A stretch of DNA of 64,000 nt from Castor canadensis. Taxonomy: Eukaryota; Chordata; Mammalia; Rodentia; Castoridae. The notes beneath the pieces are model-generated. The model did not search any database. It was not told where the DNA came from and saw only the letters and a list, made by a program, of their open reading frames with translations. Position 1 is the first letter of the stretch. Each line of letters opens with the position of its first letter. A program made the translations under genes and the position numbers. The stretch spans positions 147,736,318-147,800,317 of the forward strand of contig NC_133395.1 in assembly GCF_047511655.1 (NCBI RefSeq), in the 5' to 3' direction. Shown here piece by piece: positions 32,986 through 45,180 of the stretch.

Positions 32986-35240
32986 TTAAGGGGAAAACAC
33001 AGCTTTTCAAAACCAAGGCAAAGTTAGTTGTTTAAAGAAAGACATGAAGCAGTATTGGGTGTGGCTGTGTGTTGGAGTGGCAGTGGTGCAGTGGCAATGG
33101 CGGAGCTGGCCTTGGAGTGAAGGCTGGTGAGGTGTCATGGTATCTAACAGGCCACGCCAAGCCCTGGCTGGTCTGGTTATTATGCTGTCCCTGCGGTCCA
33201 CCTGTGTGAGGTGTGGGCTGCTGCCTCATTTTGCTCTAGACTGCTGTGTGGATCAGATGTCGTGTGGGAGGAACCTGGTGGTTTTCACTGTGGGTGCCTC
33301 CTGTTCTGTGGTGCACAGGACAGAGACAGCCATTACAGGGGAACTGGCAGATCAGATGCCCTGGGGGATGGGAACCAGCAGTGGCTGAGTGGGAGGGATT
33401 TGACTGTTTCAATGACAGGTTAGTCATTGCTTCAGCTTGGCCCCGCCTGTTGGGATTTGTGGGAAATTTATTTGGCTCCTTCAGTAAGTTCCACTCTGCA
33501 ATTTCATGATTCTTCTTCTAGGAAACACCCTGAAATGAGCCCGAGCTTTCTGCACAAAGATGTTTGCCTACAAGAGCAAAAGATTGGGAGCCACCACCTG
33601 AGGCAGACTAAGGGACTTGTGTAGCCCTTCATTACCGTGCTATTTATGAAGAAATGTTAACAACATGAAAACTGCTTGAAAACCAGTCAAGGAACTCCGT
33701 TTCAGCTTAATTCAGTAATGCATAGAAAACACGAACACAGGAAAAAGCCCAGAAGGAGAGATAACAAATGTCAACAGGGGTTCAGTTCAGGAGCTGGGAA
33801 TGTAGCTGACTGACTTTTTAGTTTCCTTTTATAAAAAGTTCTTCTCCTATAGCTTTTCTTCCCCAGTGCTGTTTTCTCAAATTTCTACAATGAATATTAT
33901 TAGTTTAATCATCACCCGCTTCCCTTGCATGAAAGTTCACCTGCAGCTCTGACTGGGAGTCTTCCTTGCTCCTCCCAGTCCTTTGACTCAGGTGGCCAGC
34001 TGTGGTCACTTGGTGCTACCTATTGGCCTCCTCCTGCCTGGCTCTTTTCAGAGCCCTGGGTGGTTCCTGGTAACACTTTGCATATAGTCTGTTGGCAGTG
34101 TATGATGCTTTCTTTAATCTAAATTATTGCTAAGTTTAGGAGCCACTATCTGTGGCTTTTGGAGTTGAGGAAACATAAAAAAAATCTGCCTTCCTTCTAT
34201 TTGTTTAAATATGAAAGCATTTAAAATATATTTTTTCCTTTCAGATTACTAAAACACAACTGACTTTCCATTGCTGTGCCGTTCAGGAAGCTAGTTCCCA
34301 ATGTGGACAATTAACTTAACTCCACAGTTACGGAGGGGCAAATTTTAAAGAGGTAATTAAACAACTCTTGGGACTTGTTATTCTTTTGTCTCCTAATGGA
34401 AAACCGAGTTTGCTTATTAGAGCTGAGCACTGCATTTGGTGACCAACAGGAAAAGTCAAAACTTGGAGTCCCGCCATCAATAGATCATTTGGAGTGTGTG
34501 GGGCCTGACTGGTGTGCTTGTCTCCTTGCCTCTGTCTTGGGTACACAAGTATCTTCTATACCTGCTTGCAGAGGGCGGTTCCCTCTGTTGGTTTTCAGTG
34601 GCTAGACCTTCCCAGCATCCTGGAAAGACACGTTGGCATTGGGTCAAGATGGCAAAGCCAGAGTTCACTGCTTGACGGGGACCAGTATGTCTAGATTAGC
34701 AGTTATAACAGCCTCTTGAGACCCTCAGTCCCAACAAAATGCATGGAACTCTTGTAGGAGGCATTTGGGCCGCAGTTAAGAATCAAGCTTCCACAAGTAG
34801 CAATAGCCATCTGGCTACAGTGTGCTGGCCACCCTGTGGGGGTTGCCCTTGCTGCCTTTTGCTGCTAGAGTTCATCCATGTGGTTGGGTCTGTGCTGCAA
34901 CTAGGAGGAAGGCCTGAGAAAATATGTCTGTGACTTCTTCTCTGCTTGTGTCCACAGAGGAAAATAAAAGGAAACCAACTGATTCATAATACTCTCTTCT
35001 GACATATATACCCCAAATAACTGTGCAAAGACAAGGTTTTGAGCCAAAGGAAATTGTCCAGTTGTTGTAGTCAGCAGTGATGAACACAAACACATGATTT
35101 TCCTTTGCACAGGTCTCAGCATATATATTTTCTTATTTCTACTCTAGACGCAGAATTCTTATTTAAAACAAAAGTGAGCTGGTATGCATGTGAGTAGGAT
35201 GAGGGCTGTGATGCAAGGCTATAATGGTCTTTCTGTGTCT
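32986..35240. other. Non-repetitive stretch
   Basis: No gene or confident repeat over 2.2 kb. A good-looking but isolated splice-acceptor-like polypyrimidine tract ends in CAG at about 34230-34244; no recognisable coding sequence follows it. Confidence 0.4.
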
Positions 35241-35460
35241 TTTAAATAGATTCACTTTTTTCTAATTCTTTTTGGGTAATAGGCAAACCTATAAGAAAAT
35301 GATAATCATGGTTGAAATTATACATCTCATGTAATTTTTCTGCTAGTTTTAAACTTTCACATTAAATCATAAGTATTTTCCCACACCATTAATCACTTTC
35401 TGTAAATACCACTTTTTCTTGCCTGTAGGCATTCTACTGCATGAATATACAATTATTTAA
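35241..35460 (-). repeat. Possible old L1 fragment
   Basis: AT-rich sequence ending 'ttgcctgtaggcattctactgcatgaatatacaattatttaagcc' resembles reversed old L1 3' sequence. Weak. Confidence 0.35.
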
Positions 35461-35741
35461 GCCTGTGGTGGTATGGAAGCATTGAGAAATTTGTGTTCAA
35501 AACTTGGGTCTGTTGTTCACTGGCCCTGGGTGGCCTTGGAGCTTAGATCTCTTTCTATTAAGCAGGGGCAGAATGACCAGTATCTTGTTGGGTTATGGAC
35601 AGGCCTTTGGGGACCCTGTGCAGCAAGGGGCACGCAGCAGGCGCTGTTGGTGATGTTGCTGGGGCTGCAGCTTTGTCCTGTGATCCCTGTAAGAAGAGCT
35701 TGGATGTTCACAGCGTACTAAGAATTTGCAGCCCAGCCACG

Positions 35742-35836
35742 GCTTTTTTTTTTTTTTTTTTCAGTGCTGGGGTTTCAACTCAGGGTCTCGTGCTTGCTAG
35801 GCAAGCACTTTACCACTTGACCTACTGTCCCACCAC
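35742..35836 (-). mobile_element. ID-like SINE (dimer right half)
   Basis: A T-tract at 35744-35761 is followed by 'cagtgctggggtttcaactcagggtctcgtgcttgctaggcaagcactttaccacttgacc', the reverse right-half consensus. Confidence 0.9.
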
Positions 35837-35854
35837 ATGTCCTTGTTTTTTTAA

Positions 35855-36215
35855 AGGAATCCTTTATTTCTGTTGCTGTGGGTCCTTCTCTTACATTCTC
35901 CCACTTTGTTCTGTGTGTTTTTGTAAGCTGCTTTACATCCTTTTTTCAATAAGGCAGATTGTAAATAAATAAATATTGTTCCCTCTAGTGTTGGATATTT
36001 AGGTTGTTCCTGATTTCTTGCTGTTATAAATAATGCTGTACAGAATATCTTTGTGCATCAAGGTCTGTCCCGGGTTGAATTATTTCCTGAGGCTATGTCC
36101 TAAAAGTGAAATGACAGGGCCAAAGGCAGATGTATTTTCATACCTCCGGTCTACGGTGCCAAGTTGTTTCTCGGAAGGTTGTACTAGTCTGTACTTCCAG
36201 TAGCACCTTGGGAGG
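35855..36215 (-). mobile_element. Old L1 (L1ME-like) fragment
   Basis: 'ttggatatttaggttgttcctgatttcttgctgttataaataatgctgtacagaatatctttgtgcatc' and 'cctaaaagtgaaatgacagggccaaaggcagatgtattttcatacc...ccaagttgtttctcggaaggttgtactagtctgtacttccagtag' follow a reversed old L1 3' end. Confidence 0.65.
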
Positions 36216-37500
36216 GAGAGAGGTCTGTGTCACCCGTTCCTGAAGTTGACATGAGAGTGAGCGTGAGGCAGCTTCATTGGGATTCTCACCTGGCTGCTGT
36301 GCCCACATCAGCAGCACAGGGAGCTCAGGGCTGAGGTCTGACCCTCCTCCCTCGGTAAATCTTGTTCCTGTCGCCAGCCAGTCCTGCCTGTGAAGACTGC
36401 CCCTCTGCCAGACAATGGACACATTCAGACCCAACTCGTGTTTTTAGTTATTAAAAACGGAGCCGTCTGTCTATGTCTGTGACTTTAATCTTTATGCCTT
36501 TATTCCCTTTACCCCAGACCCCTCCCTTAACCTTTTGTTTGTGCAGTTCTGAGCTTTGGGATGTGTGGGTCCATAAGTTTCTGAATGTATTGTGCCTTGC
36601 TCTGGCAGCTCTGAGGGTTGTAGCCCTAAGCGATGTTATTTAAGGGTAGGTGGGGGGAGGATGTGGATGAGAGGGAAGGAGAGGAGAGGCCAGCCTTCCT
36701 TGCCTGCAGCAACCTTTGGGCTATGTAAAGACCATGTGGTTTTATACAGCTATAGAGTAAGCCTCCACTCCATTCTCTCCTCTTGTCAAATTGGTGGACT
36801 GGTTTTGCTACTGAATTGCTTAGTGTTAATAAAGTGTACACTCTCCAGTGGCCTCAGCATTTCCTTTGGAGAAATAGTTCTTGTGGTTGAATTATGTATA
36901 TGTGTACTGAAATAAAAACAAAAATTCTAAGGAAGGTCTCATCCCCAAGGTCTCTAAAACAACTAAAATGCTCAAAACACAAAAAGGTCTTCCTTTTTAG
37001 CTGGGTCCCTCTTCTGGTGGTGGGCTTGGGTCCATAGGGACTTTGTCCTGAGGGCTGGCTAAAATGTTGAAGACTAGCAACAGGGCAGGAGCTTGAACTG
37101 TGGAGAGGAGAAGGTACTGACTCTTTTGCAGTGACACTGGAGGCATTCCTGCCTCAGAGGCTCCTTGCTTCCAGGAGAGGCTTTTTCTTCTGGAAGGGTG
37201 CTATACTACCTTTCTCCAAAGGGCTCCAGAGGGCAGCCTCTGACCTGGGCATGGAAGACATCTGACCAGGCCCACGGGAAGAGGACATTTTCCCACCCCA
37301 CCTTTTTTTTCTTTTTTTAATGAATGCATTTTTACATTTGAACATCCTGTTTGTTTTTAAACTTTGTTCTGACTGTGCAGTTTCCATCACATTCAGGCAT
37401 TTCACAAATGCTTTCAGAGAAATAGAGCACCAATCTGCCCTTACAGTGAAGTTCACAGGTTAGTGTGTTCACGTGACTTTGTCCACACAGTAATGTGTTA
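36216..37500. other. Unassigned intronic sequence
   Basis: No gene or clear repeat; short frames on both strands have no domains. Confidence 0.4.
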
Positions 37501-37685
37501 GGGTTGATTTTCAAGTTGATTTTGTGTTTCGTGGTGGGACTGCATTGCCCTTCTCTTCTTTGTGTTTTTCTTCTCCTGCTTAGTGATATCCTGGATATCA
37601 TCCACAGGAGTCGAGAGCTCAGCTTCTCGCTGGCTCAGTGGCTGCAGGACATTGCCTTATGTCCATGTACCATTTAACAGGCTTC

Positions 37686-37782
37686 TTTTTTTTTTTTTTT
37701 TGAGTGGTACTGGGGTGTGAACTCAGGGCCTCATACTTGCTAGGCAGATGCTCAAACATTTGAGCCAAGCCCTCAGCCCTTT
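37686..37782 (-). mobile_element. ID-like SINE (dimer right half)
   Basis: T-tract followed by 'gagtggtactggggtgtgaactcagggcctcatacttgctaggcagatgctcaaacatttgagccaagccctcagccc'. Confidence 0.9.
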
Positions 37783-37819
37783 TCACTTTAGGTATTTTTC
37801 CAGTGGAGTTTTGTTTTTT

Positions 37820-38018
37820 AATGTAATTTTTTTTTATGGTACTGGGGTTTGAACTTAGGGCCTCATGTTTGCTAGGCAGGCATTCTGCTGCTTGAGCCAC
37901 TTGCCAGCCCTCCAGTAGGGTTTTATGTTTTTGCCTGGACCAGCCTGGACTAGAGTCCTGCTGTTTATGCCTCCTAAACATAGCTGGGATGACAGGCACA
38001 CGCCATTATGCCAGGCTT
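37820..38018 (-). mobile_element. Dimeric SINE
   Basis: Right half 'ggtactggggtttgaacttagggcctcatgtttgctaggcaggcattctgctgcttgagccac' plus left half 'tttgcctggaccagcctggactagagtcctgctgtttatgcctcctaaacatagctgggatgacaggcacacgccattatgccaggc' on the plus strand, i.e. a reverse element. Confidence 0.85.
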
Positions 38019-38136
38019 TATTGATTGAGATAGGGTCTTGTGAACTTTTTGCCCAGGCTGGCCTCAAACTGAGAGTCTCCTGATCTCGGCCTTCCAAGTA
38101 GCTGGCATTGCAGGCATGAGTCACTGTACCCAGCTT
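38019..38136 (-). mobile_element. 7SL-type SINE monomer
   Basis: 'gagatagggtcttgtgaactttttgcccaggctggcctcaaactgagagtctcctgatctcggccttccaagtagctggcattgcaggcatgagtcactgtacccagc' abuts the previous SINE. Confidence 0.88.
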
Positions 38137-38292
38137 AATCAGGCTTTTTTACAGTGGGCATTTGGGGTGTTGCCAGTGTTTTGCTGGGGAACATATCTTT
38201 TTTCTCCTTGTAGAAGTGTTTCTTAGAAGTAGAAAACTGGTAGGGTGGTTGCATTTTAATAGATGTTGCCAAATTGCCCCCACAAATTGATT

Positions 38293-38998
38293 ATATTTGT
38301 TTTACAGAAATAATATTTTAAATGAGTTACTATCCTGAAAAATTAAAGCTTTGTCTAATTTATGTTTTGACTTTCTGTGCCCTGACAAACTGTTGTGCTC
38401 ACTTTGGTTTGTAAACTTAAATTTGAAAAGTCCAGCCTCAAGTGTAGTCAGATTTCATTTATCATATATTTATGGTATGCCTGTTGTGTGCCAGACCTCC
38501 AGTTTTGTGGCACTAAACACAAGAAAACACATGGGAAGCTTTCTCCACCAGCTTTACAGGGCTCTCTGTGGCCATGTGTTTTCAACTCCCCAGCCATACC
38601 TGGGGCTGATAGGGAAAGAATCTGAATTGAAGCCATAGGGAAGATTCAGTCGGAAGTGCCAGACTTAAATTAGCTCAATGCGGGTTTCCTGCAAACCAGC
38701 CATGGCACTGTTGCGGTTAGTCTTGGTCTTTATAGCAGCCAGTGCATCTGTCCCAGCAGTACATCTGTGGCCATAGGTGGATGTGGCACTATGGGGTTCA
38801 GTGCACAGCCCTGGAATGGGACAGGTTGCTGTTGATTCTTCTCCTAGCTGCTACAGTCCACCATTGCATTTTTATCTTACTGTTATTTTTGTTTTGCTTT
38901 ACATGGACTCATTTCTTTTACTTAACTATTTGCTGAGTAATATTCTTTAACTCATGGGTTGAAAGTGTTAGTTTCATTTTCTTCCATCGCATATTAAA
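38293..38998. other. Unassigned intronic sequence
   Basis: No gene or confident repeat; AT-rich towards the end. Confidence 0.4.
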
Positions 38999-39092
38999 AT
39001 AAAACTGCAATAAAAGTGTATATGTCAAGCACATATGTAAATGTCACAATGTATCCCCATGTATAACTATTATATGCTAATAAAAAAATTTA
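38999..39092 (+). repeat. Retroposon 3' tail, probably rodent L1
   Basis: 'aatgtcacaatgtatccccatgtataactattatatgctaataaaaaaattt' looks like the AATAAA-bearing tail of a rodent LINE copy. Family not certain. Confidence 0.4.
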
Positions 39093-39730
39093 AAAGCATA
39101 CGTGTCATCTAAAATATAGTGAGGTGTGTCTTATCCTTGGGGCAATATCACGTTCTTTTAATAATTTCCCTACATTCTCTTTCCTGCCAGGAGACTTGGT
39201 AGCTCCTTGGCGCACAGATCGGAAATGGGAGGGGAGCTGTCTTAAGTGGCTGCTAGGAAAGGGTCTTAAGGGACTGCTACACTGCAGGTCCAGGAGTTCT
39301 TGAGAGGCAAGAGCAATGTGTCAGAGTCTGGGAGTAAGCACAGGGGCCTGGACAGGTGCCTGGGATGAGCCTGAAACAACTTGTGTATCTATGGTCTATA
39401 CTGGCTTGGCGTACAAATATTGCCTGGCCTGACACAGAATAGACGCCCAGTCTGGGTACCCATAGCACAGGACAGAGGATCTTGATTCATAGGGTGGAAA
39501 GGATGCCCTTGCTTCAGGAGGGACAAAGCTCTGAAAACCCTTCTGTTTGCTTGTAGTTTCGTGATGCTTCCCCCACAACATTTGTTAAAGGAGTTTGCAG
39601 TGGGCAGCTGTGTACTTGTCCCCAGGTTTAACATTGTGTTGTTCTTTCCCTGCAGCAGTGTGGGAGAGGTCCTGTTGCTCTGGGTTCTTGAGGTTGTCCA
39701 GCGCTTTGGTTTTTGGCAGTTGAAATTCTG
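39093..39730. other. Unassigned intronic sequence
   Basis: No gene. The antisense 156-codon frame at 39389-39859 has no domain and runs into L1 sequence. Confidence 0.4.
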
Positions 39731-40560
39731 GTGGATTTGTGGTGGTATTACATTGGTTTTAATTTGCATTTCCCTGATGACTAATAATATTATATACTCT
39801 AATGTGTTTTTGGGTATCTGTATATCTTTTATGAAGCATTTTTCACATCTTTTGCTCACTTTTTATGATTTAAAAAAATTTTATTGGCCAGGTGCCAGTG
39901 GCTCACACCTGTAATCCTAACTACTCAGGAGGCAGAGATCAGGAGGTCAACTGGACAGATAGTTTGTGAGACCCTATTGAAAATACCCAACCCAAAATGG
40001 TGCTGGCAGAATGACTCCGGTGGTATAACGCGTGCCTACAAACATGAGGCCTAGAGTTCAAACCCCAGTACTGCCAAGAAAAAAATTATGGAGTTATAGG
40101 AGTCATTTAACCCTCTAATCCTTTGTAATATATATTTTTATATTTATTTGACTTAAGAGTTCTACATAAGTAGTCATGTTGCCTAAGAACAAAAACAGTG
40201 TCAATTCTTTTCTAATCTTTATACCTTCTAAAAATCCTTGTGTTCTTTTCTTGCCTGTTGTTCTGGCTAGAATTTCTGATAATGTTGGCGAGCAGGTGTA
40301 AGAGAGGATGTCTTCATCTGGTTCTGGTCCTGGGGACAAACACTTAATATTTCTCTGTTAATGACGTCTGCTCTGGGGTTTTATGCATGTTGTTTGTTTT
40401 GAGGAAGCTGCCTTCTCTTCCCATTGTGGTAAGCACTCTTACAATGAGGAGTTGTTGAATTTTCTGAAGTGTATTTTCTACACTACTGAAATGACATACT
40501 GTTTTTCTTCCACATTCTGTTAATATGGTGAATTACACTGATTGTTTCTGGAGCTCAGGC
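39731..40560 (-). mobile_element. Old L1 fragment (ORF2 region), split by a SINE
   Basis: 'gttttaatttgcatttccctgatgactaataatatt...catcttttgctcactttttatgatt' is reversed L1. It resumes after the SINE at about 40088 and includes 'gaggatgtcttcatctggttctggtcc' and 'cttccacattctgttaatatggtgaattacactgattg', typical reversed ORF2 blocks. Frames are destroyed. Confidence 0.7.
39888..40087 (+). mobile_element. Dimeric SINE in L1
   Basis: Left half 'gccaggtgccagtggctcacacctgtaatcctaactactcaggaggcagagatcaggaggtcaac...tgagaccctattgaaaatacccaac', right half 'ggtgctggcagaatgactccggtggtataacgcgtgcctac...cctagagttcaaaccccagtactgcc', A-tail. The near-repeat AAAAAAATT on each side (39872 and about 40080) may be the target-site duplication. 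Confidence 0.92.
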
Positions 40561-41440
40561 CTGCTAGCCTTCAAATCTGAGGGACTTTCCCAAAGCAGTA
40601 TCAGCCTTTTTGCCATCATGCAATATGAGAATATTTGAACTGTGGAATGAATCTTGTGCTGTAAGTGTAAATAAAAGTTCCTAGGATAATCTGTTAGTTG
40701 ATGACACCGTTTATTGATTTGATCAGTGAGTCACTATTGTCCTTGGCCTGTTGAATAGCAAGCTCGATGCTCCATTAGATAGAGACACCTCGTCTTTAGA
40801 ATATATCAGTGATGGTAAATCCTGAGCATGAAGCAGGATTGCCACATGTCAGTGGGGTACCAGTCCTATGTCATGTAAGAGGCACAGCACTCTAAGGGGC
40901 AGCAAAGCAGGTCTGAGAATGAGTCTGGCTTTCTTGTGTTCCTAAGAAGCAAGTCCTTTGCACACTGTGGCAAGGAAGCAGTAGAGAAGAATCTGCATAT
41001 TATAATGGAATAGGTGGATCAGGACCAGAGATTCCTGCTTGGGGGTGAAAATGGACCCCTGTAACTGCTTATTCTGTGATCTTCGGCTTAGCCACTTAAC
41101 CACTTGGCATTTCTTCCCTCCTCCCATCCCTCCTCTCTTTTCCCTTTCCCTCCCTCTCTTCCATTATTAATGGAATTATTTACCCATTATTGTTATAATT
41201 AATAGTTATTTGTTATCAGTATAATTGTGACAGTTATTTCTTGACTCTTGGAAGAACTTCCTTGCAGGTTTGGCTTGCCCTAAGCTGGGGTTAGGGTTCT
41301 CTCAGGGCTCTGTTTGTCACAGGGCCTGCTGCTCTGTTCAGGTACCCTAGAGAATCAGTGTCACTGGTTAACAGTAGAGATGCTCCTTTCTGTGTTCTCC
41401 CTGGGCCTTACACAGCAGGGTTGTACCAGGCCAGGGAAGC
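40561..41440. other. Unassigned intronic sequence
   Basis: Pyrimidine-rich run at 41112-41164; otherwise no gene or confident repeat. Confidence 0.4.
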
Positions 41441-41444
41441 ACCG

Positions 41445-41473
41445 CCCCCCCCCCACCCCCGCCCCACACCCAG
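41445..41473 (-). other. C-rich run, minus-strand G-quadruplex potential
   Basis: C10-A-C5-G-C4-ACA-C3 on the plus strand gives four or more G-tracts with short loops on the minus (template) strand. Confidence 0.55.
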
Positions 41474-44400
41474 CAGGTACTTTTGTGGAGTTTTTCAGCT
41501 TGCAATTATTTATTAATTCTGTACAACTTGATACATTCGGTACTCAAGAAATGTTAGTTGAAATTAATTAAAGTGGGAGTTAAAATTAATTAAAATGAGG
41601 GATATGGATCTTTCATTCATTTATCCCCTCATTTTGTCATTTACTGCTTTGTTCATTGGCTTGCTCACTCATGTGTTTACCTAAAATTTATTGGACTCTC
41701 CTTTGGGCCAGGCAGACCCTACATTGAGCTCAGGGAAGACCCCTGTCCTCTGGAAGTGCCATTCTAGTGGGGAAACAGCTTCTTTTCTGTGTCACTGAGC
41801 AATGGGGAAACAGAAGTAGGGAAAGAGAGTGTGGGAACCAGAGCCCCAGGAGGGAGGGAGCAGGGCATGGTGACTGGACTGCTAGTGGGGGAGCCCGTGG
41901 GTAGAGGTGGAGGTGAAGGTGGAGGTGCATTCCAAGGCACAGTTGGTGCCATCCCAGTGAATCTGCCTAAGAAAGGTCCACCAGGCCTGCTGATCTCAGG
42001 CAATGTTTGCCTGCAAGGATGCTTGGACCTGTAAACATTTTACCAGATCATTAAGTTACTTTCTGTTTCTCCCACATTTACTAATGCCTGAGAAGACTAA
42101 GCAGAGACTGCCATTTTTATGAAAATTCTTACTTTTCCAGGGACTTATTCTTTGACCTAATTTATTCCAAGTCCTCCTCATTCTGAAGTTCTGGCTTGAT
42201 TTGTGTGAATGGGTAACTATCTGGAAAAGAAGTTTTCCTAGAGCTGAGATGGACTAGATAACTAGAGGCCCTGGCCTGCTTAAGAATTTTTTGGTCCATT
42301 ACAGTTGTTTGCTTTTAAAAACCAATTCTTCTTGTAATGAATTACTGACAGTGGAGTGTTTGGGAGTAGGCTGTCCCAAGTGTACCGACCCTTTTGGAAC
42401 CTGTCTGTGTCCTCCTTTCTCAAGTTAAGATAGTGACTGAGAATTTTACAATGCAATGTAATGTTGGCTTCAGAACCCTTGCTAAAGATGTAGGGGATAA
42501 ATACAGTCCATAAATCACCCTGGTCCTTAGTTTGTCCCTTGTTCCTCTAAGGGACATGGAACTATAGATGGTGGGGGTAAGTGGAGCTGGTCCATGTGAG
42601 GCACCATAGCCTTCTTTGGGAGGGTGATGGATTCAGAGCTTAGATTCTTGGCTCCAAGCATCATCTCCCTCCTTGACCTCCTGGTAGTGTCTGTAAATAA
42701 CCCCTGGGTTAGGAATCTCCTGCATCTGCACTAGGAGGCAGAAGTTCCTCACTCTGGGTGGTTTGGAGGCAATTGACCAGCCATTACCCTCCTCTTTATA
42801 GGAGCTTCTTGAACTTGAATCCAAAGTACCTGTCACCTGGGTCTGTCTGAGCACAAAGAAAGGGTGAAGAGGTGTAATTCACCTAGCAGGGCTGCAGTCA
42901 GGAGTCTCTTAGTGACCTGAGTCTTACAAAGAGGAAAAAGACATAGTAATCACTTCCATTCTCCTTCCACCAAAGTTGGCTGCTCAGCATAAACTTCCTG
43001 ATCTTATACAGACCTGTGAGGCAAGTATTCTCTCTTATCTCACAGATGAGGGGCCCCTGAGGCATGCAAGTGGGGACCTGGGGTAGGGATCCCACCTTAC
43101 TTCCTGCTGCCCACAGCTTCTCACAGGAGCAGCCGGTGGCCTGGATGAGTGGTGGGTGGGTGACCAGGGTTTACTCACTAGACTCAGACTGGCCTGTGTC
43201 CTACCCTTCCTTGTAGCTGAAGGGCTCTTCCAGAGATCGCTTAGAAGAACATGGCATCTTCCAGCATCAAAATGAGAAAAAGGCACATTTATTGGTATTA
43301 ATCTGGGCTTCTTGCTACACTTGAAAACATCAAACTCAGTTCCCCTTGAGTACTCTAAACCAGTGTTTTAAATGGCTTTCCCTCTTTCCTTCCCTCTCTG
43401 CCTCCCTCCCTCCAACTCCTTCGCTCCTTCCTTTCAACTTAGGAAGTGGTTGTAGTTAGACCTCAGTTTCTCTTGGTTAGATGGAAACTGATCTCTGGAG
43501 TGTTGCCTTTGCCTTGCTGCCTTGGGAGGTTAATTTTAACTGTGAACTGTGAAGAGGAGCAACCTTATTTGTTCTAAATGAAATAAATCCTTGGCTTGCT
43601 AGAGTAAGGGTACAAAATGCCACAGCATCCTTTCGAAAGTCTTCTCTGTCTCCTACAGAAGGATCACATGCATATGTGTGTGGTTTTAAGCAAAGACAGG
43701 AGAAAGTAAATTGGACTTCTGACTCCATATTGCTATGGTAGGGCTGAACTGCAGTGCTGTCTCACAAAGCCTTTGCTCTCTGTTAAGAGTTTTCACTTGA
43801 AGTTCACTCATTTGGAACTGAGTGAGTGGAGACTTCTCTTAATTGTTACTGCCCCTCTCCCCAGTATTTCTGAAAGGTGCTGAAGAGAGTTTAGTATTCT
43901 TCTAGCTCCCTAGTGAACTTCTGGTCTGACTTTAGGGCTATTAATTCTGGCACCCCAAACATCACTTCTGACAAGAGGTGCTGGTTGGTGGCAGCTTCAG
44001 AATCATCTGGCAAGATGATTCTGTTTGTCTCTTTCAGTAAATGACAGATTGACATCATTGGGGAAACTGCAGATGGTTGGATTTGGGCTTTATCCCAATG
44101 AAGAAATTATGTCCCCACGGGGGAGAAGAGGTTGGGGTTGGGTGAAGTGCTGCTTTAAGTCTGCAGCAGAGATGGCCCTAGTGGAAGAGAAAAGAGACAG
44201 GCTTTAGGCAGATGGTTGGACAGGTAGACTTTTTGATCCCTTTGGCACCCTAAGGGTATGCTGGTGCAAATTTCACCATGGTAGAAACCAAAGTGACATG
44301 AGCTCTGTCAGCCTAATTTCCCTTCCCTGTATCCAACACCCCATCTACAACAGATGCCAGAAGAGACAGGATGACAGTGTCCTTCTGCTTTCAAGGGGCT

Positions 44401-44958
44401 TACAAGACTACAGGGAGAAAGACTTGTAGCTGTAGACAGGCTGTACTTCGCCTGAAGGGTGTTGAGGCATAGTGTAAGTGCCCAGGCAGTGTGCTCTCTG
44501 AATTACCCTTGAAAATTTCTTGAGAGGGGCAGCACTGGAGGTGAACATCTGGTTTCCTAGCCAGCTCCACATGGAGCTAGGTTTCCTCTGTCAGGTAGGT
44601 TACTGTGGCTGTGGGGAGCAGAGAAGCAGATGACTGACATTTGGGGGCTATGCCTTCCTCTTGACATTAGAATCCTACCTGCTCTGGGATGGCTGCCTTG
44701 GAAGATGTCTGTGAGAACTGGACAGCTTGGGGGTGTTTAGGGTAGACAATCTGTTCAGTGGTGGTAGGCAGCAGCATCTGCCGTACTTAGTTTCCTTTCT
44801 CCTTCTTCCCTCTCACGCTGACAACAGAATTTCTAATAAGGAACCCTACATATATGATGTGACTTCACAAAGTCTTATGGGAGTGTAGATGAGAGAGAGT
44901 GGCTGGTTCTGTGCTGGGAGACAGGGGAGTCTTCTCAAAGAAATGATGTTCGAGTGAG
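41474..44958. other. Long stretch with faint old repeats only
   Basis: At 41640-41960 and 44340-44520 the text resembles the unnamed old repeat class of 30790 ('gacccctgtcctctggaagtgccattctagtgggg', 'caaggggcttacaagactacagggagaaagac'). A MIR-like core may lie at 43015-43095. Pyrimidine-rich at 43378-43432. No gene seen. Confidence 0.35.
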
Positions 44959-45180
44959 ATTTTGTTTTGTTTTTGGTGGGACTGGGGTTTAAACTCAGGG
45001 CTTCGTGCTTGCAAAGTTGGAGCTCTACTGCTTGAACCACTCCTCCAGTCCATTTTGCTCTGGTTATTTTGGAGATGGGGGTCTCAAGAACTGTTTGCCC
45101 AGGCTGGCCTCAAGTCACAATCCTCCCCATCTCAGCCTCTGAGGTTCAAGTGAGTTCTTGAATTATAGGTCAGGAGTGAA
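44959..45180 (-). mobile_element. Dimeric SINE
   Basis: Right half 'gggactggggtttaaactcagggcttcgtgcttgcaaagttggagctctactgcttgaaccactcctcc', left half 'ttttggagatgggggtctcaagaactgtttgcccaggctggcctcaagtcacaatcctccccatctcagcc'; reverse orientation. Confidence 0.9.

Larger units (their letters stand above)
37620..38292 (-). mobile_element. Old L1 (L1ME-like) fragment carrying a SINE cluster
   Basis: 'ccttatgtccatgtaccatttaacaggctt' before the SINE cluster continues after it with 'acagtgggcatttggggtgttgccagtg...gaagtagaaaactggtagggtggttgcattttaatagatgttgccaaattgccccc', in the order of a reversed old L1 3' end. Confidence 0.55.

Noticed and set aside
34230..34244. Strong polypyrimidine-CAG acceptor-like site, considered as EEFSEC exon 2 start
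   Set aside because: The sequence after it does not encode the conserved eEFSec residues that follow exon 1 and hits stops quickly.
39389..39859. 156-codon antisense frame
   Set aside because: Part of it lies in reversed L1 sequence and the rest has no domain or homology I recognise.
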